Below, piece after piece: positions 20,189 to 35,100 of a stretch of DNA of 64,000 bases. Positions within the stretch are counted from its first letter, which is position 1. Each line of letters opens with the position of its first letter. The notes beneath the pieces were generated by a model that worked only from the letters and a program-made list of their open reading frames with translations, did no database searches and had not been told where the DNA came from. Position numbers and translations under genes: made by a program. The DNA is from Lutjanus erythropterus (taxonomy: Eukaryota > Chordata > Actinopteri > Lutjaniformes > Lutjanidae): NCBI GenBank assembly GCA_020091685.1, contig CM034603.1, positions 4,047,848 to 4,111,847 on the forward strand, in the 5' to 3' direction.

Positions 20189-23100
20189 GACCCATGAAAT
20201 AACATTATTTTGCAGAGGTGTAAATGTATGGCAAATTAAACTGACTGGTTGACTGGCTGGCTATTAGTCCACTGAGCATCTGACTGACTGGTGCGTTGAC
20301 TGACAGTTTTAAATGACATGTCCTTAAATCAGAGCTGGTGAATCAATGCTCTCTGTCAGTCATTCCGTGTCTTATCTGTTGTTGGTGCGTCTGGTTTTGT
20401 AGTGGGGGCAGCTCAGAGGGGTGGATGCTGCTGACAGTTGATGGTCAGGCATCTGGCAGCTCTTTCTCAGTAGCATAAAATGTAGTTGTGAACTCATTGT
20501 GGCCTGCATTCTAAGGAAGCAATCACACTCACAACCACAGTCGGGTTAAACTAATGATGCAAATAAATATTATCATTGTGGACACTTGAACACACCACAG
20601 TCCACTAGGATGCCACATAACAATGAGCCAGACAGGCTGTAGTTTGATAGCAGTGATACTGAGAATCTGTATTCACATCATCCCTGTTTACTCTGTTCTT
20701 TTTGCAGCTAGTGACACTGCAGTCTCCACAGGATTATTACCATGCTTTGTGTCTATGACAATTTTGTGGAACTGCATGCAAAGATTCACGCAGATTTTCC
20801 AATATATGTCTTCATCATAAGTTCATTCATGTATCATCAGTCAAACCGCCTTGATAAGCAAACAGTGAAAAGAGCCACAGTGTTTGTAGACTGTCTGTCT
20901 GTGAATGACAACATCACAACACATCACAATTTAGGCACATTTAATCATCAGTATTAAGGAATGAATGTCCCCAGTTTAGCTTGTCCCCATCAGATCACTG
21001 TGTTCCACTGACTCTCTCACAGTAATTGTTCCTCTCCTCAGGACTAAAGCCTACAGTGATGCTGCATTTATTTCATACGCCCCCAGACTGTTGAACAGCC
21101 CTCCTGTAGGCTCCACTATATGCACTTCTTTCAACGTTTAAAATTTTACCATTATTACTGTTAGTAGTAGCAGTAGTAGGAGTAGTAGTGGTCCATTAGG
21201 ATCACCTTTGTATGGGTATAACTAAGGCTAAGAGATATGACTTAAAATATTTTTAGGCTATTTGGTGATATACTATATATATCAACAAACACATTTTCCC
21301 TAGAATCACATACTATAAATTCTTCAACGGTATAAACATATGATGATCTTATAGAATATGATGCATTACTGTAGATTAAACTAACCAACAGTATATAAAG
21401 TAGCTAAAATGATCTCAAACTTAAACATCCACAGCATTAAAATGCAATATACACATTAATGTAGCATTAAAATTAATCCCAAAAACATCAGACGTAATAG
21501 TGTAACACTGACATCAAACATTTTACTGCACAGCTATGTAAAGGTGGCCTTGTGGGTAACCTCTGTGACGGTAGTCTGGATGAATTTGTGTCAAGATAAA
21601 GACAATTAAAACAACCTAAAACTGGAAGTCTTCCAGATACTTTTTGGAGCTGGAAGCTGCAGGTAGAATAACAGACACAATCAGATGATTGATCAATTGT
21701 GAGTGTTTTCTGTCACAGAGAAAAAAAAATCTCATAGCTCAATAGTTATATTTAGGGGTGCAACAGGTCGCAAAACTCATGGTTCGGATTGTATCATGGT
21801 TTTACATCAGGGATCAGATCACTTTTCAATGTATGAGTAAATCCTATGCGATGCAAAGCTAAAGCTCACAATCTAAAATAAATTGGCCAATCTTTTGGAC
21901 CGTTCTGGGCATTAACATTTGTCAATAAAGATTTGTTTGAAATCTCAGAGGCAGGTAGAAGTTTGTTTGCTAGTAGTAATGCTAACAAGGCAGTTCTGCC
22001 TTGATCAGCTGTGCACTGGCATATATGGACTCAGCTGGTTAGGAAGATGTGGACACAGGACTGGACTTAAGCTGGCTGCGTTTTACTCTCCAATTTTTCC
22101 ATCCACATGATGCGTCATGTCAACATGGCTGTTTCAAACGCTCTGTTTGCCACTTTGTGCAGGGGCAGTTAGAAAAAAGGCTGTGCGAGAGCCTGACAAT
22201 GGCCGACCAAAACCTGACATATTGGTAATTGGCCATTCAGGAGCAGAGGATCAGGCCTCGCTCCTCTCTGTACACTGCATGGCAAGCGACACTAAGCAAA
22301 GCTGAAATTTAGTCCGACTCTAAAATGAGTTGTGTGGCTCAAAAATTGGGCCAGAAACCGGCTCGAATTGTGCAGTGTATGGACAGCTCAACTGTGTTGT
22401 GTATTGATAAATCCATGGCGCTGTCCATGGTGCTGAAGTAGCAGTCAGATTTGTAATTGCAATTTTCTTTCTCAGTCCTTTTCTTGTGTCAGTTTTATCT
22501 TGAATCTAAGATATAGTCTTTAGATTCATGCCACCTTCATGATCAAAGTGACAAGTAGCAACATGTACAGGCCCCACTGGGCCACCCCCCTGTTAAAAAT
22601 TAACAAATCACAGACTACTCTTAGACATGCTTGAGGCTTTTCCACTGGCACTTTGGTCAAGCCGAGTCAGACTGTACCACGCTGATTTGCGTTTTCATTA
22701 CCACTTTTATCGCGCCGAGCTGTGCCAAGTCATGCCTGAGACAGATCCTCTCTGGAGTGGAGTCAAAATGAGCCTGACCTGCCTCCAAGCAGGCTGTGCT
22801 GAACTCTTGTCCATCATTGCAGCCAACTTGTGACGCCCCCTGCCTTTCTCAACCCTCCCCTCAAACAAACTGTGTTGCATGAGTGAACTTCTGTAGTTTC
22901 TAACTGAGTGTCTTTTGTTCGTAGTCTAGTTCTTCTCATGTGTCGCTGTTATACGTTCAGGTATCTGTTTTATTTTACTGCCATGTCCACTTTCAGCCAT
23001 ACAGGAGTAATGTCAATTTACTGCTGATGAAAACCGAAAATTTCCTGGTTACTTCATAATAAAAGCTTTTGACAAACACAATAGCATGGGATTTTTACTG

Positions 23101-26100
23101 AGAAGAGATGCTCGACTCAAGCTAGAAATGGAGATGCAAATCCCTGCTGTGCTGGGCTGACCTGTCAAAGTCAAACCAGGCCAGCACATGTGTATGGAAA
23201 AGGTGTAATTTTGTACTACAGAGCATGCCTCAGGGGAAGCCATGCTCTGTTCACTGCTCCTGTTCAATCCTGATGATGCAGGCAATCACAGGCTGAGCAG
23301 CATCAAGACACATTTAAACGGTATGAAGCATCAAAAGTCTTGGGACTGCATTGAGTCTGGCTTGCTGCAGCTCAGGCCCTGCTTGCATCATCAGGTGTTG
23401 AGTTTGAGGTTGAAATAGGTTAACAGAGTCTCTACAAGCAACAGACTAAACTGACACATCGACAGGCAGGTCTTCCTGTGACAAATAAAAACAGCTAGAC
23501 ATACTTACAAATTACCAGGCAAACTAGATGAATGTAACATGTATAAATTGAGGCATTTATATGGTTCAGAGTGAGCATATTTTTCCTGGTAACACGTGTG
23601 AAAAAAGAATCCTCAAGCCAAGTTTGGCAAGAGATTTAAAAATCATCAATACTGATGCAGCAGATGCTGAGATATCCTGACTTTTTGCCCATAATAAGCT
23701 GAAAGCTCAAGTCAAGCTCAAAAACCACTAGATCCCTGACTTCCCACAGTGCCACTCAATACATATAGTTTGGGATTCAGTAAATTTTGTGAAATCTCAA
23801 CAGAGAAAACATTCACACAAAAATAAACAGATGGGAATGTCTGCTTTTGCTTAATCCACCGTATTAAACACCAGACAAACCTTGATACAACAATCCAGTG
23901 TATTGAATACAGTCATAAACAGTTCTGCTCATTGATGTGCAAGATTTCCCACAATGCCTCAGCAGAGATACACGGGGAAAGCTACCTCAGTGTACAAGGT
24001 ATAGAAGAATCTTGACAAATTACATCATATCATCCAACTCTACCTTAATGCCTTGAAAACAACCACATCTGTCAGACTTTCCCTTGGTTTGTAGTACAGA
24101 CTTTGTGTTATAAGTTGGTCTCCAAGCCCAAATCTTGATACCCCTCATGACATTAGTAGGGTTATTTACACTGACTTGACAACGCTCTTCCAAAGCCAAA
24201 GAATACATTAGAAACTGTATTTGTGTAAATCACAAGTTTCATCACAATTCGACATTATTTTATCGATTCTTTGGACAGCGATGCAGTATTTGTATCAGGA
24301 AGTCTACCACAATACAATTTCCATTCAATTCGATTCAGGGGTTGTCGATCAATATCAGACGATATCATATCTCCATTTAACACATTTACTTACATTTATG
24401 TCAGCTCAAAAAGGGCAACCAAATTATGACTGAACTCTTCCAGGTTCTCTCCAAACAACCAACTGATTAATCTTGAAAATAATCAGCAAATAAATCGCCA
24501 ATGAAAATAATAGTTAGTTGCAGCCCTGATCGATACGTACAATTCGTTACACACTTAATATACTGTAGGTAGCAGTACTCACAGTAGTCTCTATAAACAG
24601 ATATGTGCACATGAATACAGGTATCTGTAGGCAAGGGACAAGATTTTGGTTTCCAAAATGTTTTCTGTTTGTAGTCTGTAGTAAGTAATATTGGCCAATC
24701 ACATTTGAGCAGGATTTGCATGCAGGTAGATAGTCCTTCTAGAGAGCAAAAGAAGTGGAATGCATTGACAAGTTGCTGAATGGACTGCAAACAATGACCG
24801 GTGCACGGAAGAGAAGTCTTGGCCTTGATATCCATTACCCATATATCCACTTGTCTAGAAACAATGGCCCTTGCCATTGTAACACAATAACAAATGTGTT
24901 CACAGATTGTATGTACAGTGATTATAAATGTCAATGACATGTAAAATCCTTAATGTTTGGGCTGATTTTGGCTGAGTAGTTTACAAGCTAATGGAAAACA
25001 ATAGTAAAATGGAGAGTTTTTGTGGATATTTCCTTTTGATAAAGTTGCAAAGCCTTGTAACACAACCTCTATTACTCAAATGACAGCTGTAAAACACTGT
25101 TAAGATACTTTTGGACATTGAGCAGTTGCTGTCTCTGCCTCCTTTGTGTCCAGTGTAAATATGACTGGTAATGACAAGGAGAAAGACAGCAGCTCCTGCT
25201 CTCATGAACATTCACAGCTTTTGCTGCTGCTGAGTTGATGATGGCTCAGTTTTTTTTTTGGGTTTGTCACTGCAGTTCATCAGGTGAGTTGACCGTGGCA
25301 ACCACAGAAAGCAACAAAGCAACAAAACCTAATTTTCCTGCTATCTGAGTTTCCTGTATTATACCTCTGGACCAGTGAGCAATGTTAATGATCTCAGGTA
25401 CTTAAATTTGCCATATAAATCTTGTCATTTTGCACATAACATGCATTGAATTCCCTGTTTAAGGCTACAGCACACCTTAAATGGTTACCTTGCAAAGTGA
25501 TAAAACAGGTGTTGTGTGGAGTGATGTGTCGCACAGCCTGTTGGCTGATGCACAGAGCAGGTTAGGGCGTCCTTGTCGTTTGCATCACCTCCAGTTATGA
25601 AGTGGTGTGAGCTGTGCTCTTTAATGTCGCTATGATTACAAGTTGGCTAGCGGATGAATTTTGAACAGTGATTAAACTTGAGCCGAACTACGTACGTTTG
25701 TGTTAAATGGTTATAATGCATACTTGCTGACCAATCAGAAGAGACCATGGTAAAAAACAAATATAGCGGCTAAATGAACAGTCACAAAACAGCTGCAATA
25801 AAAGGAACACCTACAGATAAAGCTCCAACGTGGGCATGTACGGATTAGATAATAGATTCCTGTCAATATTTGCCTGTACACAGATCTGACAAAAGGCTGG
25901 ATGTATACTGACAGTGTCAGTTAAAGCAATAGCTGCTGTAGGACTGTGTCAGTAGCGGATGCTACTGTACTACCAACAAGACACCCAACTGAAATCAACT
26001 GCTGGAGGCAGAATAATGGCACATTTATTATGGCACATTACTATCAGATGTATCAGCAGTGAAGTTGTGCTCCACTGCTGCCCATTCAAATTACAGTGGA

Positions 26101-29100
26101 GCTGTAGCTGCTAACTGTTTGAAAGCACCATTACTGTCACTTTAGATTGTTTAAAGGGCTATTCATAGTTATCAGTAATATTTTAACATTGCAGTGAAAT
26201 TAGTAAAAAAAAAATGTGGCTCTCCTGAGTTGTGTTCATGAATGTACAGAAACACTGCAGCAAGGAAAAATGAGTGGAACTGGAGTTTCTGGTTTCAAAC
26301 CCAGACTGTCTGAGCTGTCAAAAACAGAGTTATTTGATGTAATAATCAGTGTCTACAGTCCCAGGCCACTGACTCGTCCATTGGCTGTTTGGGGTCATCA
26401 CACACATAGACTGCAAAACCAAAACCAGTGATTAAAGCAAGCAAGTCCACTGTGCAAGCCAGTTGATAGCTTCCAAACCAGTCTTCACATGGAGACACAG
26501 TGTGATCCAACCATGACCCCATGAAGCTATAGGCCCTGCTTGTTCGGCACTCTAAATTATAGATGACTGACTAATGAGGGAGAAGCCTGTTGGCGTGTAG
26601 TTTTGCTGATTTTATGCTTTTTTTTTTCTTGAATATTTGCCGTGTTGTCTGTAAACAGAGTGGATGATAAAGCTTAGCTGCAGCTTGGCTTCTTTTTATT
26701 GTGAAGTCTGGCGAGAACACAACATCACACATCAGTATTTATTAGTGTTGGCTGATGGGGCTGATTTTTCTTTGCTTTGGGTTAAAAATCATTCTGAATC
26801 TATCATAATTATTGCTCGTCTCTCCTTTTTCTCCCTGACGGAGCAGCTCTGTCTGCTACATTTTCTATCTCACACACTGTCACACCATCCTACCCACTAA
26901 CTGGCTGCTAGGCAACATGGTCCTCTGAATGGGGTGTATTTTTATATCTGTGTGTTCAGGGCTAGAGACGTTAAGAGGAGAAAAACATCCCTACTGCAGC
27001 CTAGTTTCCTCTGTGTGCACAGTGGCCACTTGATAATATGTCTTTCAAATTCTCATCACGATGGATTCACCTCATCACGTATGCATGATACAGTACACCC
27101 TGGAGGATTTACACACCGGAAGTTTATCATTGTAGGGTTTTTTTTAAGCTAAGCATTTGTTACACCATTCAAACATAAATTAGCAACTGCTTCACTCTTC
27201 TTGAGGCTGTGACGTTACTGTTTTCAGTCTTGGCTTCTAACATCATTCACCTCATTCATGAGCCAGCTTCCCACTGGCTTTCAGTTTCCGATGTATTTTG
27301 CCATGGAGAGCTTTTTTTTAATATTTTAACAAGCAAATCAAACAAAGTCCTTGTCCAAGACCAACAGCATCTGGAACACCCTTTCCAACACCGGGCTAAC
27401 TTCATTCTCGCCTACTTTACGTAACAATCGGTCAGGTGAACGGAGGAAAGTCAAGTTACCGCAGATGAAGAATCACAAACAGCAGCAGTCAGCCTGTCCA
27501 GTGTTTCTCAGAGAAGAGCTGTTCTTGTGAGAGGAGAAACTTCAGATAACTTGTCCAAAGTACCACTCGGAGCATATGGACACAGGCAAAAAGACTTCAG
27601 AGTCCTCCAGTAAAAGTCCTTTAGCAAGTATCTATGTGTTTCATTAGTACTGTGGACAAGTGTGTCCTGCCATAAGGCAGGGTTTTATTAGTCACAAAAC
27701 TTCTTTTATCTCATTTTTGTTTGTACAGCCACACATGTAAGCTGCATGCTTCACCTCATCTCCACCTCTTTGTAAGCTTTTTTGGACCAATCAGTTCTGG
27801 GGACTGGAGAGGAACTTCCCACTGGGGAGCTCCCCCAAGAACTACATACCTTCAGGGGCTTTTTTTTCTGTTTGCCTTCGCACCTCCAATAGGAACACTG
27901 AGGTGCTGTAAGTACATAGCATGTATATATTTTCTGCATTGTATAAAGGCTCAGTAGTAGGGTTGGTTATTATTTGGGTTTTATCAGATACTGGTGCTAA
28001 AATTATACCTTTAAAAATGGTACTGATGCCTAAACGGTGCCTGAACTGATACTTTTTTTTACAAAGGAAGCACAAGATGACAGTCAGTGAAAGAACAGAA
28101 CAGCAAATATCAATTTGACATTGAACAATATAATAGCTGTTAACAGTTTAAAGTCTGCTTAAACATATAAATGAATATAAATAAATACTAAATAGATAAC
28201 TAATTTATATAACAACGTCATGATAAATCAGTCCCCCCAGGATTTTGCTGGCTGTTTTTGGGATTGTTGCGGCCTAAAATTTCATGGCAGCTTTTCTAAA
28301 AAATTGCAATGCATGTTGCGATGTTGTAAGGCAATTAAATTATAGAGCAATTAAATTATAGGAGTAAGTGAAAACTGCAAAAGAAATTGCAATGCAAATG
28401 CAATTTTTTTTGTAGAATTCATTAAAAATAGCGAAAATAAAATAAAGTAATGTCAACTTATGATTACAAAAACTCAATTCTGCTTTATTTGCAGATAAAG
28501 AAGTGTACCTGGGGTGTATTCATACATAATAGGTAAATTCTTTTTGGAGCTCAAACTCAAAACAACAAGCAGAAAATTCTAAAATAAAAGTATACGGAGC
28601 GTTGATTAATATCAATAGCAATGACAAACCTTGTGTTCTTTTCAGTACCTGTAAAAAAACGCAAAAAATAGTGAATTGTAAAACAAAACATTGAGTTGGT
28701 TCATTGAATCGTACATGTCTGATGTTTGCATGGGGGACTGCTGTTATTGGTAGAACTCAAGGGGAGCAAGGATGATTGCTTCAATTTGCAGAAAACAACA
28801 TTGCAACTTCCTGGAGGGACTGAATAAATAAAACCTAACACTGAATAACACTACTTAACAGTTACAAACTAATAACAGCAAAATAAATACAAATTCCAGA
28901 AGCAACTCTTTTGAAAAATCTGATCATATATTCTAACCTGATGAAGGCTGCTGTCATCATCATCAGCGGTCTTCCTATCATAGATATTTATGGCAGGTCA
29001 TTATCATGTCTCATCTTACAGTGTGTATTTTATCTATGTTCTCTCTATCTCTGCAGCCATCTCTCTGCTCACAAGTGTGTGCCCGTGTCACGTCCCGTGT

Positions 29101-32100
29101 GTCACCAGATGCTTCTCCCATTTACACATAATTGTTTGTTGGACGTCCCAACCAGTGCTGGAATTGTTTAGAGTGTAACACAGATGCACTCTACACCATT
29201 TAGCTTGGCCTTTTTTAACCGTGTTTACCCTGGTTACTACATAGCATACGGCTGCCTACTGCTAGAGTTATTTGGTCTAGTAGGTATAGAGTATGGAGCT
29301 TATTGTTGGTCTGTGTTTTTTTTAAGTCTTCTGTTATGAAATATTGTTTATTTGGCTAAGCACACACGCTGGTAGAGTAGTTATTCCAAAGTAGGACCTT
29401 AAAAAAACCTCAAAACAGCATTTTGAGAACTACACCTGCTTCCATAGCCGAGGCACTGACACAATAAAAGGGATGGGGGACCCCAACTCCTCTTAGAACT
29501 ATGAAAAGGTTCCTCCAGTCCAAAAACACCATATGACTGCAGGCTTCTAGGTGTCCATTTGAAGGTCTTAACTTAGTTCAGTCTGTTGTTGGCTCAGACT
29601 GTTGTGTGAATTTTGTCCAGGACAAAATGAGGCTGATATAAGCACTGTCATTAAGGTTAAGAGCTCAACAAACATCCATCTGTCATGATGGTTTCTGTCT
29701 ATTTTGCAGTTTTTATGGAGCTTTTATTTAGAGCCCGAACTGGATTTTTGAAGCAGACACCAAAGTTGATATTTAACAGTTTATAAAAATCCTAGAGTGG
29801 GCTAGTGACCACCAAACTGGAAGAGTGACTCCAGCAGATTTCAGAAACAAGGAAGGAAAAACAAGGAAACAAGGAAAAACTAAGATTCTATGCAGAACCC
29901 TCGAACTCCCAGGCCTCTGGTAGAGGAACCACCGTTGCTGCATCCTGGACTTAGAGCCGCCCCAGATGACTGTGATTGATTTAAAGAAACAAATAAGCCG
30001 GAGGGTTTTCCCCCTTTAACAGAGTGATAATGTTTAGAACCAGACCTGTCTCCTGGACACAGTTTTTGGCATTTCTGTTCTGACATTTCTTGCCATGATA
30101 CACATATATCTTTGCTAATTGTTAAATATAGCGGGATGTAATTTTAAACAGTATGTAATATACTGTATACCAGTGGTTTTCAAACTTTTTATGCTAAAAT
30201 CTCAAGGCCCACCTGTGTCCATATCCATGCAAAATAGCCTCAGTAACCAACCTAACCAACAGAGGCAACAAGAATCCTGCTTGCCAATCAAAGTGTGGGT
30301 TGGAAAAAATAGAATTATAAAGTTTATATTACAGTTATAAAGTTGGATATAACTTCAGTCTTGCTTTTAAATGATTTTTACCATTATAGATATGAAAAAG
30401 GTCTTAAATTACACTACAGTGTCTTAAACAGGTCTTGAAAAGACTTCAGTTTAACTTGATGAAACCTGCAGAAACTGTGTTTAAGGAATGTTTTTGGGGG
30501 TAGAGAATTTGCCTCTATATTGGGTACAAAGTACTGATACAGTAAATTAAAAATTCATGAGTAACTTTTGTCTGGTTGTATACTGTAATAATAATGTATG
30601 GTTGTTACAAAATCCCAAGGCACGTTTAGGAACCACTGCTGTACACCACAACTAAACTGACAAAGAGTCCATTAAGGCTGCAACTAACAATTACTTTCAG
30701 AGTTGATTAATCAGTCAATTACTTTCTTTATTAATCCATTAATAGTTGTTTGTTTTAAAATGTCAGAAAATGGTGAAAAATGATGATCAGTGTTTCCCAG
30801 AATCTAACATGACGTCCTCAAAAGTCTTGTTTTACTCACAACTCAAAGATATTCAGTTTACCGTCAGAGAGGAGTAAAGAAAGCAGAAAATATTCACATT
30901 TAATAAGCTGAAAGAGAATTTTTTCTTAAATAATTGACTCAAACTGATTAGTCGATTATCAAAATAGTTGGCGATTGATTTAATAATCGCTTAAATATTG
31001 CAACTCTAGTCATCCTGTTTTTCATGCCCTCTAAACAACCTTTTCAGTCAATATTTAAAGCATCCTAATGATGTTGACACAACGCTTGATGACTTTCAGA
31101 TTTCTGTCTTACAATATCTATGTAAATAATCATATCAGTGTTTGTTTAGCGCTCACAGGTTGACGCTTAATGGCTTTATTTGCTTGGATGCAGCACTATT
31201 ACCCATTCATCTGACATGAAGAGGCCAGCAGTATGTACTGTAAACCTGATCATTCAGTCAGACTGAGGGTTGTGAGTCCCTTCATTGACCTTGATAACAC
31301 CAGGGAAGTCTGCTGTAATAATTAATGCTGCTCTGTTGGCTTGTTGCTGCACACATCTGTTTGGCACGGACTGAACTGAAGCACACTGACACAGAGCCAA
31401 GTACTGCCCCACTTCCTGGGCAGCTTCCCACCAGCTCTCACTTTTCAAAGGGTTTTTATTTGCTCTTTCTGAAAAGCTGAAACATGATATTGATTTTTTT
31501 CTATCCATATTATACACTAAATGAGGATCTTTTTCACATAACCAACAGAACAAAGATGTTCTTAGCAGCGCAGAAACTACAGCTTGCATAACTTTTAGTC
31601 ATTTGCATATCATCAAAACCTCATTGGTTCTGTTTTAACTTTAAAATGAATTTGAAGAGAAATTAGAGACACTCTATTAGAAACATAAAAAATCTAAATA
31701 ATAGTAAAAACTAATTTAACAACTACATCTCAAAATAAAAAGTCAATGCTGACTTTTTGTTTCACACACAGTCTCCTGTCTAAACTTCTCCCAACTGCCA
31801 ATATCTGAATCATGGATTCAGATCTTGCTGATCCTGCCTGTGAGTTCCCGCTCTGCTCATAGACGTTACATTGTGATGACGTCATGGATTTTTAAAACAC
31901 TTTTCGCAGTTTAAGGAAAGTTTTACAAATGTAAACCCCCAGTGGACCACAAATTCATAATAGACAGAGTCATAACTGAGCTTGTTTGCAGTTCGAGGTG
32001 TCCTGTCAACAGTTTTATACGTCTCTTTTATAATGGTGGCCTGTGGAGGAAAATACTTTTTGGCCACAGGAGAATTTTTCACTGCAATACCGCAAGTGAG

Positions 32101-35100
32101 CACTGGGAAAGATCATCAGCAGGGCTCAGTGGAAATGATGTATCTAATTCTTTCATCTATGATCTACACTCACATGTACTGCACAGTTGGAAGGGACTTG
32201 CGCTCATAGCTAGCAGGCAATGAGTATGAGCCAATCACAGCGCAGCAGTACAAATCAATGTGCTGCGCGGCGTGCATGCAAATTCCTGAGCTGTAAAAAC
32301 ACAGTGAATGCACCAATCTTATGTGCAGGTGCCACAAACCAGGAGCGATTGAGAAAAATGGCAGAACGGCAGCCTTTAGTTAATAAGAAAGGTACGATAT
32401 CGTCAGTCATATGGAAACTATGGAAACGCAGACTGCTGCTGCGTCAGAGCAGGTTTTTGGCACAGGTGGAAATGTTGTCTCCTGCCTTCGGTCATCATTA
32501 AAGCCAAACCAAGTGAACAGTCTGGTGTTCCTCGCCAAAAACTTGAGTTTGTAGGAGGCAGATTGACAGATTTTTGAAAAACCTTCAAATAATATTTTGA
32601 GATATTTTTTTTTGGCTGTGTTATTAGTGTTTTTTGCATGTTGCAAATTTTGCAAGTTTTGCACGAGTGCATGTATGTTGTGGCTATTTATTTTAATTTA
32701 TTGTTTTTACATATTGCTATTGTTATTTTAATTTATTGTTATTATTATTATTATTATAATTATTATTATTATTATTTTACTTGTTTACTTGTTACTACTT
32801 TATTTATGTTGTTCTTTTAAGTTGAGTTTTGGTGGTTCAGTAAATACTCATGTTTTCAAATTAACAAATAATTGTGTTTATTAATCGTGATTTCAATGTC
32901 AATCAAAATAATCGTGATTATTATTTTTGCCATAATCATCTAGCCCTAGAAAAATCACCTACTTAGAACAGTTCTAGATGTCAGGACTTGACTCAAGGGT
33001 TATAAGGACTATTCTCAGGAGCCCTAAACTCACCAATGAGTTCAACACAAAGTATGTTTTTATAGCTGTTCATGTATGACTTAAAGCCACACTAACACTG
33101 CAGTTCCCCTCAATCTACAGACCTTTTTAGCCTGTTTTAGCTCATTGTTTTGGTTTTATGGTCTGCAAATCCAGCTCTCCTCAGCCTTGATTCCAACAGC
33201 AGCTGTTTTCAGGCTATGTCACAATATACGATATATATCTCAATATTCAAATTTTCTCTAAAATAAAATACCACAGATTCTCAAATAGTACAAACATATG
33301 ATAATCTTATAGAATATGATGCATTGCTGTAGACTAAACTATCCAAGAGTATATAAGGTAGGGCTGCAACTAACAATTATTTTCATTATTGATTAATCTG
33401 TCAGTTATTTTCTCAACTAATCAGTAAGTTCTGGTAACTTTGGTAATTTGGTAACTGATGGAAGTTTATGCAGAACTTGTTGCATCTGATCAGGTAGCAA
33501 CAGGACGAAAAAGAGGCATCTTGTACAGTAATGATTCAGGGCTTATTACTGTGTGATCACGTCTCACACTTTTTAACTGACTTAATGAAGGGACAGAGCA
33601 CGCAGAGTGGGATATAAGCACAGCAGTTTGAACAGTCCTCTAAATAATCTGTCATGTACCTGTGCTCAAAAAGTGGCTACTGAGGTTTGACATACAGTCC
33701 TATTTACTTCTGTGATGTAAGCTCACAAAGCTCGCATTACAAACACATTCATTTGCCTCACAGTGACCTTCATCTTGCATCTTATGAAACTGTGAATGTG
33801 AATTCCACCGTTGCCTCTACTCTCAAGTGCTGTACTTAACATGTGCATACTCAGTACGGGCACAATAAATAAAAGACACAATAGTTTGGGCATGAAGCAG
33901 CCTTCAGATTTATGTTTCAGTCAGAATTTTCAACAAAGGGTCTGCCTCTGATGTAGATAGACAGGGGAAACCCTGCATTTTACTTCTTACTCAGCCTAGG
34001 GAGAAGGAAAGCTATTTGATCTGTCTGGAGGCTGCTGGATCTCATCAAGACTGTGGTGAATTGAAAACTTTAATGATCTCAAATGAAATAACCTTCATGC
34101 ATATAGAATAGCTGGTATATGAATCCTCCTGAATCCCCTCTCCACAGCTAATTACTCATAATTAGCACCTTTAAGTCCATTAACGCCAGTTGTACCCATT
34201 CTGCCACTGCATTTCACTCCACCTTTTCATTCCTGATAAACGTTGACGTTTCTTGCCCACAAGCCAGAGACTGTAGTGTCCAAACTGTCACTGGCATCTT
34301 CAGGTTTCACATGCTCACTAGAAAACGGCGAGTGTGAAGTGTTCCCCCAGAGTTTTCAAAGGCAAGAGCATTGAAATTCTCGTAGGTGGGTGAGCAGCTC
34401 CTCGGGGCAGGAAGCAGGCTTCACTGCAGCCAGGTACTATTGACTGACACCCATGAAACTGTTTTGTAAACCCTCCTACACTTGAAGGGTTTGTTTCATT
34501 TCTCACCAGGAACAAATACAGGAATGTCAAAATAATGGATTAGAATGAGAGTTAAAGAAAAATCAGTACCAGTGTACCAAAATATTAACCAAACTCTAAA
34601 TTAAATGCTGAGAGTTTATACAGTATTCCTGTTGTGAGAGTGAGAAAAGTGAAAAGCTGTATTGCACTCCCTGAACTACAGAAGGCCACGTTGTATCTGC
34701 ACTCATGGCTCTGTGGGTGGCAGTGTCCGTTTGTTGGTCCACCACTTTGATCCAGACTGAAATGTCTCAAAAACCTTTGAATGGATTGCCATGAATTTAG
34801 ATGGATTGATTCATGGTCCTCAGGGGGTGAATCCTAGTGATGTCCCGACTTTTCCTCCGGTCATCCATCCATCCATTTTCTTCCGCTTATCTTGGGTTGG
34901 ATTTTAAGCAGCGTATTCCACACATCCCTCCTCCCAGCAATGCTTTTCAGTTCCTCTGGGGGGATCCTAGGCATTCCCAGGCCAGATGGGATATCTGATC
35001 CCTCCAGCAGGTTCTGGGTCTACCCCTGGGTCTCCTCCTAGTGGGACATGCCTGGTAAACCTTCAGGACAGGTTTCCAGGAGACATCATAATCAGATGCC

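Noticed and set aside
19936-20190. Extended N-terminus of plppr4 from a GTG and read-through into LSIYLSIY
   Set aside because: GTG is not a plausible start here and the LSIY run is the intronic TATC microsatellite after a good donor.
24467-24940. 157-codon minus-strand frame in intron 1
   Set aside because: Starts in dispersed-repeat sequence, has Cys/His-rich but unpatterned composition and no recognisable motif.
31876-31885. ATGACGTCAT CRE-like palindrome
   Set aside because: Lies in what looks like dispersed repeat DNA inside an intron; a short palindrome of this kind is expected by chance.
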